Source of the DNA: Haemaphysalis longicornis
Lineage: Eukaryota > Arthropoda > Arachnida > Ixodida > Ixodidae
Assembly: GCA_013339765.2 (NCBI GenBank)
Contig: CM023450.1
Coordinates: forward strand, 100,853,920-100,917,919
Direction of reading: 5' to 3'
Length of the DNA stretch: 64,000 nt
Part shown: piece by piece, positions 35,689-44,588 of the stretch
How the letters are laid out: every line of letters starts with the position of its first letter
Numbering within the stretch: position 1 is the stretch's first letter
Notes under the pieces: model-generated
The model's database searches: none
Told to the model about the DNA's origin: nothing
Seen by the model: only the letters and a program-made list of their open reading frames with translations
Translations under genes and position numbers: made by a program

Positions 35689-36500
35689 GTGTGAGTTTTT
35701 ACAGTCAAATTTCTTAGTTTTTTCCAAGTTCTGTCCGACCAATTATCTCCATTTACGTTATTATAATTATAAGGTTCGAAGTGGAAAATTTGCGAAATCT
35801 GCATTATTGTGGAAATGCAGGGTGTTATACGGTTCGCCATTTTCTGTATATTTTTTACATGTTTTTCTTGTTGTTTAGTGTTTCAAAATTTCTTTCCACC
35901 AATTATCTCATTTGCGCCAATATAACTATTATAGGTGGCACTTCCGCAAAATCTGCATTACTGTGGAAATGCAGGTCGTTGCACGGTTTGTCATTTTCCG
36001 TATTTTTAAATTGTTGTTATTTTTTTTCATGATTTCTTTCGACCAATTATTTCCATTTACACTATTATAACGACTACAGGTGGAACTTTCCCTAAATCTG
36101 AATTATAGTGGAAATACAGGGCGTTACACCATTCGCCATTTTCCGTAATTGTTTTATATATAATATTTAGTTATTCAAAATTTTGTTTCGCCAATCATCT
36201 CCATTTACGCTATTATAACGATTGTAGGTGAAACTTTCCCGAAATCGGAATATTGTGGAAATGCAGGGCGTTACACGTTCGGGATTTCCGTAATTATTTA
36301 TATTTTATTTCTTGTTCAAATTTCGTTCGACCAATTATCTCAATTTACGCTATTATAACGATTACCGGTGGAACTTCCGCGATATGTGCATCTTTGGGGA
36401 AATGCCGGCCGTTACACGGTTCGGGATTCCGAGTCAATATGTCCATGGTCAAAGGACCAAAGCTCAATTACGCCTATTATCTCTTACCGGTGGAACCCTT
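35689..36500. repeat. Tandem array of ~140-160-bp repeats (five full units and a partial)
   Basis: Each unit begins CCAATTATCTCC or a close variant (35,739; 35,899; 36,043; 36,191; 36,331; partial near 36,457). It continues ATTTACGCTATTATAACGAT, AGGTGGAACTTTCCC, AAATCTG..TTGTGGAAATGCAGG, GCGTTACACGGTTCG and CATTTTCCGTA, then an AT-rich linker. Period lengths are 160, 144, 148, 140 and 126. No coding potential is implied. Confidence 0.9.
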
Positions 36501-36519
36501 TCTCGTTGTGCACTCTTGA

Positions 36520-36620
36520 ATCCCCGTGGACCTCCTTTACGGGGATTCCGAGTCAAGAGGTCCAACGAGTCAAGAGGTCCAAAACGTCAAAACGTACCCA
36601 AATTTGACCGACTCGTTGGG
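36520..36620. repeat. 18-bp minisatellite, short block (CGAGTCAAGAGGTCCAA)
   Basis: GATTCCGAGTCAAGAGGTCC is followed at once by AACGAGTCAAGAGGTCCAA and a decayed third unit, then CCCAAATTTGACC. The same motif in reverse complement forms the array at 40,155-40,345, which also contains CCCAAATTTGACC. Confidence 0.75.
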
Positions 36621-37586
36621 CTTCAAGTCTCGTTGTTATTACGGGGGAAGAAGTGAGGCGAGTGGGAACGAGTCGGGGTGTATAAAAACCGTTCACCGCC
36701 ACGTTACTTCAATTGGGGTTTTTCAAAATTGGAAGTGTAACGCGTCTGTGTATTAAAGTTTTTTTTATTTAAAATAATTGTGTATTAAGTTTGTGTATAA
36801 AAAATTGCTGCGAGCCCCTGTCTCGCCTTTTTTTACCAGCGCCTGGCCGCACCAGGCTATTATTTTAGCTTTTTAGAGCTGAGCCGAGATTTCCTCTGCT
36901 TATTGTGCGCCACGCCGGCCGACCTTGTTTAATATGAAGATGGTTTCCCCTTTCGATACTTTTGTCTATAAAACGTCTCTTTGATGAACAATGTTTCCGA
37001 TTCAATTCGATTGTTCGGGATATAATAACGCTGAAAACTAGATGCTCACCGGGCAAACACCGCTACATTTTAGTCGACGACGCTCGACCGTGCACGTCAC
37101 TTTGTAGGGCGCTTCTTCAACGTTTGTGTTTACTTGATTGTTGCGGACATGTCATTCCATTTGAATATCAATCAACTGTTCAATAAATGGTTCCTGTAAC
37201 TGTGCGTTTCTGTTTCATTAAACATTCCTCATTACACCTTTCTCGAATAAAATAACTAGCATAGCGCTCAAGGAGTAGTTAATTGACAGGGTGTGTCGGC
37301 GTTGGGAACTTGCTAGATGGAAGCTGAATTATTTTACTTTACAGGGACGAAGAAACGCGTATATCGTGCTGCGCGTTCAAAGAAGATTATTTCGGTTTGG
37401 GGACTACAGCATTCGGCAACCTTTCAGAGGAGCCTCGATCGCTAGTCACGATTTAAAGAATTAGCAGTGGCTTAGCTCGGCTACGCCAGGGTATACGTAG
37501 CGTGACCTAAGGTTCAGCTGGTTATTACTTAGGTTTCCTGGTTGTCTAGGATTAGCTGATTAGGCTTACTGCTGCTAAAACGGTTT

Positions 37587-37839
37587 CAATCAAATCCAAT
37601 CTAATTCAATCCAGTCCAGTCCAGTCCAGTCCAATCCAGTCCATCCAGTCCGATCCGATGGCCGTCCGTCGCGTCCGTCCGTCCGCTCAGTCCAGTCCAG
37701 TCCAGTCAGTCAGGTCCGGTCCGGTCCAGTCCGTCCGGTCCGTCGTCCAGTCCAGTCAGTCCAGTCCAGTCCAGTCCAGTCCAGTCCAGTCACTGCTCCT
37801 CGCGCATGCGCAACACGGCTCTCCAGGAGCCACGCGAAA
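37587..37839 (+). repeat. (CCAGT)n pentamer array plus 46-bp partner sequence
   Basis: An irregular pentamer array (CCAAT, then CCAGT, with GTCCG variants) ends at about 37,791 and is followed directly by TGCTCCTCGCGCATGCGCAA through CCACGCGAAA (37,794-37,839). The same partner follows the second pentamer array. Confidence 0.88.
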
Positions 37840-38025
37840 TGGCTATCAAACGGCTCCTGCGCAGCGTCAGACTTAGCTACTGCGCAACGGAGGCGCACAG
37901 CTAGGCACGCGCCGGCACCAGTGCGTCTGCCGCGCCTATGACGTCACTCCACTTCGCAGACCTTCGCAGACACTCCATTCGCAGACCGGCGAATGTGCAC
38001 GCCCGATTCTCTACACACCCGTACT

Positions 38026-38186
38026 CCAATTGGATTGGATTTCAATCCAACACAATCCAATTTATTCAGCCAGTCAATCCATCATCCAATTCCAATCCAA
38101 TCCGATCCGATCCGATTTGGTCCGATCCAAACCAATCCAATGCTCCTCGCGCTTGCGCAGAACGGCCCTTCACGGCCCACGCGAAA
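38026..38186 (+). repeat. (CCAAT/CCGAT)n pentamer array plus 46-bp partner sequence
   Basis: Pentamers CCAAT and CCGAT run to about 38,140 and are followed by TGCTCCTCGCGCTTGCGCAG through CCACGCGAAA (38,141-38,186), a diverged copy of 37,794-37,839. Array and partner have therefore been duplicated together. Confidence 0.85.
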
Positions 38187-38204
38187 CTGCTCAACCTCGG
38201 CCAG

Positions 38205-38479
38205 TGTAGCTTACGCTACAAAATTACACCATCTTCCCGTAGGGGAACCCTGAGTAGTATGCGAAGCAGGCATGGGGTCGATTCAAGTGCCCATTAGTTT
38301 TCAGTTCGTCGTTTCCGTGAGGTTGAGGTACGTAGCTACCGTTATATTTACCGTTTGGTTTCCATGGTAACTACGACACTTTTCACTTACCGGAACTACG
38401 AAATGGGAAATTGCGTTGACCCCAAGGCTATTTCGCATAGTACTCAGGGTTTCCCTACGGAAAGATGGTGTAATTTTTT
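38205..38479. mobile_element. Foldback/MITE-like element, ~46-bp inverted arms
   Basis: Left arm 38,220-38,265 (AAAATTACACCATCTTCCCG through GAGTAGTATGCGAA) is the inverted copy of 38,431-38,477 (TTCGCATAGTACTCAGGG through AGATGGTGTAATTTTT). Weaker matching (ATGGGGTCGATTCAA versus TTGGGGTCAACGCAA) extends inwards. A small perfect hairpin, TGTAGCTTACGCTACA, sits at 38,205-38,220. There is no coding capacity. Confidence 0.8.
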
Positions 38480-38481
38480 GG

Positions 38482-38550
38482 AGGGGGGGGGGTGTTAGAG
38501 TGGAGAGGCATTAAAGAGAGAGAGAGAGAGAGAGTGAAAGAGACAGAGAG
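38482..38550. repeat. Poly-G and (GA)n tract
   Basis: A G10 run at about 38,483-38,492, then (GA)n at about 38,515-38,534. Confidence 0.92.
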
Positions 38551-38580
38551 ACGTTGTACGTGGTATGAGTTAGTCTTTTT

Positions 38581-38793
38581 TTAAGCATTATCGTCATCAT
38601 GTTCAACGTAGGTGACTTCGAGCTGTGGTTGGCGTTCCGCTTTGATTATGACCGCCTTATGGTCTGTGAAATGTAAAGTCAAGGGCTGTTGTAGTGAATG
38701 AACCCTAAAGTTGCTGAAGATGAGGTCGATGCACGTTCCCCGGATGGTTGTGGGCTGCTTGTAATCACGGCCCGCCGAGACTCGCCGACGCAC
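38581..38793 (-). pseudogene. Endonuclease/exonuclease/phosphatase-like fragment of a transposable element
   Basis: The minus-strand frame reads KQPTTIRGTCIDLIFSNFRV then PLTLHFTDHKAVII. In transposon-borne EEP (AP-like) endonucleases, the PTT..GTCIDLIFSN stretch and a C-terminal S/T-DHKA stretch holding the catalytic Asp-His occur in this order and at about this spacing. Only the last ~70 residues are present; the N-terminal catalytic half is absent. Such domains occur in LINEs and in Helentron-type elements, and I cannot tell which. The frame ends with an acidic EHDDDNA tail. Confidence 0.6.
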
Positions 38794-38840
38794 GCCGCTG
38801 CCGACGACGATGAAACGTCGAAGGCGCGTGAAAAGGAAGA

Positions 38841-38933
38841 CACCGGCAACACTGTCGCTCCAGGAGCCCTTAAGGGGAAGCGTGCTCGTCTCGTGCCGGC
38901 CCAGGAAAACACCGGCAACACTGTCGCTCCAGT
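38841..38933. repeat. 69-bp-period duplication with a shared 23-bp core
   Basis: CACCGGCAACACTGTCGCTC plus CAG occurs at 38,841 and again, identical, at 38,910; the sequence between and after differs. It lies just upstream (minus strand) of the endonuclease-like fragment. Confidence 0.75.
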
Positions 38934-39639
38934 AGCCATAGACGGGTAAGACACCACCGGGCGTTCAGCAAGCCGAGCATGCGCAGTGGGGGTGTGGACG
39001 GCGCAACAACGACAACGACAAGGAAGGGACATAGCCCCGACCATGAGATGCTTCGCATCTAAAAAAAAAAAACAGAACACACGAGAACCCAGGACTGGTC
39101 AAAGTTACGCGAAGAAGTACTGACGATTAAGAGTTTTGAGATACTAAAAGGGAAGGCTATACGTAAGATGCTGAAGTGCATTTCTATAGAACTGGTATAG
39201 TATGCGTCATAGAACGCGTAGACTGCAACACCGAACCTAAATTCTAACAGTCCAAAATATGTCATTTAAGCAGTCGGTAACCGTCACCAGGAACCGTTAT
39301 TAGCAATATAACCGCGCAATCTGGAAAACAGCCTGTCTACTTTTCGCCAATAACCTTATAGTAGTATTCAGTACAGAATCATCAAAATAGCCGGAACAGT
39401 CAGCAACCATCACAAGCAGCCATTAATCGCAATGTGGACTCGCATAACTCAAAGGACTACTGGCACGAAATTTTCGTGTTACGTTTTTTTCGCTCCTATG
39501 GATTCCTATTAGCCCACATTAGACGGTCGATAGCAGTCTCAACAATCGCTTACGGAGTCGTTTATTCGTGCCAGTTTCGGTTTCACAAAACGAACGACGA
39601 GTGGCCGCCATGACAGAAAATAGCACTTTACGTCACCAT

Positions 39640-39870
39640 TCTTATCGCACCGCTGCGGGTCTGGACACGCGCGCGGGCGACCGCACGCGCTCGCCCAGAC
39701 CGGCCGAGGTGTTCGTCTCCGCGCGCCCGGGCAGCACCATGTCGGTCCCAAAACCACGACGTGTACACACGGTGTAGCAGCGCGCGCCAACCGCAGCCAG
39801 CGCGTCGGCTACGTCACGGGAGCCCCGACGTCGGCAGTTTGGGGCAAGTAGCAGATGATGTCATGCTGCC
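39640..39870. other. CpG-dense GC-rich patch
   Basis: Rich in CGCGCG-type strings, unlike its AT-rich flanks. It could be a former promoter or CpG island or a GC-rich repeat. No exon or TATA motif was recognised, so no promoter is claimed. Confidence 0.4.
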
Positions 39871-40154
39871 CGCTCTAGGCTTCCTCGTGCGGGCAGAGAT
39901 TAAAATGGATTTAAAATATGTCATACGGAACGGCTACTGTTGGAACTTGCTGGGAGATGTCTCCTGATAGAAAGGAAGCATTTTACATAGTTATCTCAGC
40001 TTTGAAATTGCGTGTCCCTACTCCTTTAAACGACCAAATATTACTGCGAGATTTTATTGGATCCCGCCATTTTATAAAATGAGCTGATGGAATTAATGTA
40101 TTAAGAACGGCTGAGGGGAAATTATAAATGAAGAAGAGAAAAGAAAGCAAGGCT

Positions 40155-40345
40155 CGTTAGACCTTTTGACGCGTTGGACCTCTTGACGCGTTGTACCTTT
40201 CGACGCGGTGGACCTCTTGCCGCCCGCGTTGAACCTTTTCACCCAAATTTGACCTCTCGACGCGTTGGACCTCTTGACTCGGCTGTCACGTGACTATTGG
40301 ACCTCTTGTCTCGTTGGACCTCTTGACTCATTGGACCTCTTGACC
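40155..40345. repeat. 18-bp minisatellite array (GTTGGACCTCTTGACGC)
   Basis: About ten units of TTGGACCTCTTGACGCG and variants (TGTACCTTTCGACGCG, TTGGACCTCTTGACTCA), interrupted by CCCAAATTTGACC and GGCTGTCACGTGAC. It is the inverted, larger counterpart of 36,520-36,620. Confidence 0.85.
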
Positions 40346-40533
40346 AGGAGTGCTGGCAGGGGGTGGGGTGGGGGTACTCGGCAAAGAATGTCACGCATTA
40401 AAAGAATACCATGGCAGCGTTTGTGCACTATTGAAGACAGGGTACTCTAGTGGTCTTGTGAAGAAAAAACTAAGCATGCCGTCGGGAGTCCCCCCTTCAG
40501 CTCAACCCCTCACTTTCCGCGATTTCTAACCCC

Positions 40534-40697
40534 TCGGTTGAGCAGTGGGAAAAAGAACTGGCCAGCTCGAGCGTCGAAGAACAGCTTCGGCTGATTCACC
40601 GGGCTGAGACGGCTGGACGCTCCAGCGGGGTCCTGGACTGAGGAAACCGACCACCTGGCTCATTTTTTTTTTAAATAAAGTTTACTCTCTCTCTTAC
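40534..40697 (+). mobile_element. I/R1-like LINE 3' end (C-terminus, polyadenylation-like signal, (CT)n tail)
   Basis: The frame 40,534-40,641 encodes SVEQWEKELASSSVEEQLRL, then a short Arg/Ala/Gly segment ending VLD and a stop. The EQWE motif and VLD ending parallel the fragment at 22,947 (EQWE...FVD). After the stop come a T10 run, AATAAAG at about 40,674 and TTTACTCTCTCTC. ORF end, AATAAA-like signal and simple-repeat tail form the ordinary 3' terminus of this LINE type. The upstream part is unrecognisable, consistent with 5' truncation. Confidence 0.72.
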
Positions 40698-41543
40698 CTT
40701 GTTTGTGTGAGTTAGCACTGCATCTGAGAAGATGAACCAAAACCAAAACCAATACCAAAGCAGAATTATCTTTTTTTTTCAACTACTAAGAGTTGAGAGC
40801 AGAGGGTAATTCAAGTCTCATGAACGCCGAGTAATGCCAATACCGGCCCAACAAAATATCACACTGCTAGTTTTCTGGAATTTCACCCCAGAGCGGATAA
40901 AGCGCATAAGGTAGGGTCAGCTGCAACGTAGCGCAGTTACTTTACTTTTCGTCCGTGAAGGCTTTAATGACGTGGTGAGTTCAGCGTGCTAGTGCATAGC
41001 CTGCTTTGGTGTCATAGTTTTTGTGCGTGGATTTTTAGTACCATTGGAAGCATGTCGGACGCTGGATCGTCATCGAATGGGTGACAAGGTTTCTCCCTCA
41101 AAACCTTACTCGCTCGTCCGGCTACGACTTCCACCTTGGAGACTTCAGCTCCAAAAATAAAAGTGTGAAGGTGGTTTCCGGAATAAATAAGTGAAATACT
41201 TATTTGTATCGATGGTATACCTGGGAATAAATACACCCGAGACAATGTGCAATTGACTACTTTCACTGTAAACGCTCCGGGGTGGGCAAATACTATAATA
41301 AACGTGCTCTATGGTCCGCATGCAATTTTGGTATCTCCAAACCGCACACAAGAGTTTTTCACGCTTGTGCATGTGTCTGTCCGCGTGCGTGTCCGAGTGT
41401 GGGTGTGCAACTGTCTGTGTGCGTGCCCGTAGGGGAGCGTCTCTGTATTTGTGGGGCATGTGTGTGTGTATGTGTCTGTGACTCAGTCCTCCATGTAGCA
41501 ATTCTTACCGCTATTGAATATCATGGTACAGGGGGTACGTTGA

Positions 41544-41861
41544 ATGCTTGAATACCGGATTACCTCTGAAGGATGGCGGCCTTTTATGTCTGCTCCGGAC
41601 GGTCCCTATTCTTATTACGCCGTGAAGACGGGTGTGTCACAGGGTGCCATACTAAGTCTGTTCTTGTTTACATTGACATTCATTTCACTCAAGCGAATCC
41701 TGTCATGTGGAGTGAAGATCACGCTGCATGCAGATGGTATCTATATTACATTCCCTTCCCGTTCACGGCGAAATAGTCAGCAGCGCCTACAGAAAGTCCC
41801 CCCCCCCCCCCTTCAACATTTCCCTTGCTGGCAGCCAGTGGGCTTCAAGCGTCTTCGATAA
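41544..41861 (+). pseudogene. Reverse transcriptase palm fragment with mutated catalytic box
   Basis: The frame reads YYAVKTGVSQGAILSLFLFT, then about 20 residues later KITLHADGIYITF. In I/R1-type LINEs these positions are GVPQG-x-LSP-x-LF and (F/Y)ADD. Here the Pro after GV is Ser and the catalytic ADD is ADG, so one metal-binding Asp is lost. Homopolymer C14 (41,798-41,811) lies just downstream and the frame then loses similarity. About 100 residues survive. It sits 0.9 kb beyond the LINE 3' end at 40,534, so it is a separate copy. Confidence 0.7.
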
Positions 41862-44561
41862 GAGCGCTTCCAGCGTCCTTCGCACAAATGACATGGATCG
41901 ATAACCGTTGATGCCAGGTGGAGGCATGCTTTCATATGCGCGGGTTCGAAAGATTCTTCGAAGTATTTATTGGCGGTTATCTACCTACCTGCGTTTCGTC
42001 TGCGTTTCAATATTCATCCTCGTTTTATAAATTGGTTGTGCACACCGAGGTTTTGAACATTTCGATGCAGTGGGTATTCGAGGACCACTTTGATGTCTTC
42101 CTTGCGCTTGTCTACCTTTTTGTTTTCTTTGCGCTGCAATGTGCATACATTTTGGTAGGTCCAACGCAGAAATGCGAAAAGTGTTTTCCTGAACGAAACC
42201 ATTTCGCAGCCAGTTTTAGACTTCGGAAATACATTAAATACTTTTCGTGAAGCACGTTGCCATTCTGTGACATAGCAACAACATAGATTAATGGAGTGTG
42301 TTGGAGTTGCATGCGTACAGTCGGCAAAACGCTTGTTTATAATGATCTAGCGGCGTGCTCCGGACTGCGTGGGAGACATCTAGTGATAACGCCTGGTTTG
42401 AGACCGTGTAGAATGTGAGCGTGCCTGACCCGCATCAGCGCGATGGCTGTTTCCCTTGTCGCTGTGCCCGTCGCCTTGGCTTCCGTACCTGCCTCCATTT
42501 GAAAGCCTTGCTTTTGGGACACGTTTAAACCTAGATGAGCAGCCCTTTTGTTATTTCAACAAACGCAATGTGCCTTTCCAATTACACAACCTCGCTAACC
42601 TCCATTTTGCACTTACTTTATTGCCTAAAATGTTTCGTAAGGCTTATTTAGCAATAAAGCATCGTTACATTTGTAGATTCATACGAACCAGTACACGTTG
42701 TTTTGTTGCGCCTGTGATCTCTGCAGCATACCAGGGCTGACTTTGGACCCAGAGAACGACGTAAGTGTTTAACGCCAGAAAACTTTCTTGGATTTGCCAA
42801 GATATGCTTCGCGCTATAAAAAAGTCTCAACTTAGCACCCGAAGCATATGTAATGGCAAACAACAGCCTTCTTGACCGGCCGACATCGGGGAGGGGTTCA
42901 AGGACAGGAAAAACCAAAACTTCCGTTTCTGAGACGAAGCAGCCGTACCAAGACTCGGCTCGTTAGATTAAGCTGACGCAACAAACGCTACTGGCCACCG
43001 AGACTCTTAACTCCTCCCGCCACAAACGCCACAAGCGCTCATCGACGTCGTCCCAAACCCGCCAGTACCGCCCATTGATGCGTAGTAAGAATTGAGCAGT
43101 CCAGCGGCAGAAGTCAGCGAGAAACTTTATAGATGGGCTCGTGCCGCCGTGGTTAAGAATCGCGCCATAAATGTCGCTCTGCAACAGCGGCCAACGGCCT
43201 TTAATGCGCGCAGGCGCAGACGTCCTCGGACAACCAGCAAGCTTCTCTACTACCGGGTCTAAAACAACACGGTCATAACAACAGAAAAGACGAAGTGCCG
43301 GTCTGCGCGAAACGAGGTGTTAAAAAAGATGATCAACAAGCACGTGGGAGGCGGCACGTAGCGCAGTCCGTTCACGTCTTCATTTCGCACGTCGAAAGCT
43401 GAGTTCGGGCATTGTGTTGTACATGACTTTTTGTCCCGTGGGCGAAGACAGCCGTGCAACAAAAAGGGCCAATGCCTGCTCTCCAATAAGTCTGCGCCTC
43501 GGGCAATCTCGGGCGTACAGACCCGTCATAACTGTCCAGTGTGCAATCTCTCGTTCGCAACACTGGCGCTGCCACGGGGCGCGTGACCTTCAGAACTAGA
43601 GGGGGGTCATTCGGGGGCGTAACAACAGACGTCGTTTCGCGCTGTCAAGGCAGCTCGAATTTGTGTACAGCGTGAGAACTTCGGCATTAGTGGTGGTTGG
43701 GCTGCCGTGGCGATGACCTTTTGGAGTTAGTCTGTGTTTACCTATTCTATATGTACGCGCTGTAACAGTTATTATTTACATTTCGTTGGCTATGCTCGCT
43801 ATACAAGATTTCGATTGTTTTGATGGCGCAGAGAACGAGCGTGGGACGCGAAATTGAATGATCCACAATATCGGCGTAAAAGCTGTTCCTACGCAATGCA
43901 ACCTTGCCCGAAGTTTGCTGGTTTTGTTCCTGATTAATACATTTCAAAATTCGCCCATTCTAAGCCATCGGACAACCTCATTTTCTCGGTTATTTCTCTT
44001 CCAGCAAAAGGGAGAATAAAAGCAAAAAAAGCACCGGATCTTTCTGTCAATTCGACCTGCAACTACAACTCTACACGAAAGGTGTGTGTGTGCTCAGTTC
44101 CCAAGCTCATTTATTCAGCGGCAGTTAGCGAAAAAGTCAAGATAACGTGGCCTTAATCTTTTCATGACAATAAAAAAACTGTAAGCACTTGTATGCCGGC
44201 GAAGCTAGGCAAAAGTTCTGTTCGAAGATTCCCGGAGGGGTTCTCAGATGTCTGGACTTCTTTGGCTCCATCTGGCTTGTCGAGTAATTAAAACGAGACT
44301 CCAGATCATGCACCTGCGTCTGATGAACGGTTGTTATGGCTAACCAGTTTTGTAAGTTACGTTTCTTCAGAATGGGCCTCAAATTGCCAGGGTAAAAATA
44401 GACAAACAAATTTACCAACGACAATGCCGCTGGCGCTACCTCAATGCAGTAAGCATTGCATTTCACCGATGCGTGCACTCACGGTCCTTTTTCGTGTATA
44501 CTGTGCACCACCGTACCCCTGTCGACGTACAATAACACACCACGGCATTAGGCCTTCACTC
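41862..44561. other. No recognisable feature
   Basis: Several short frames on both strands, none with a known domain. A (GT)-rich patch occurs further left at about 41,455-41,480. Confidence 0.35.
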
Positions 44562-44588
44562 GCCGGGATTATTTATGCTAATCCCGGC
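44562..44588. other. Perfect 10-bp inverted repeat (hairpin) with 7-nt loop
   Basis: GCCGGGATTA, then TTTATGC, then TAATCCCGGC. No T-run follows and no gene is adjacent, so a terminator role is not claimed. Confidence 0.85.

Noticed and set aside
35689..36500. CRISPR-like repeat array
   Set aside because: Units are ~145 bp and diverged, linkers are AT-rich and homologous, and the window is eukaryotic; this is a tandem satellite.
37587..37791. Telomeric repeat
   Set aside because: The pentamer is CCAGT/CCAAT, not the arthropod CCTAA/TTAGG unit.
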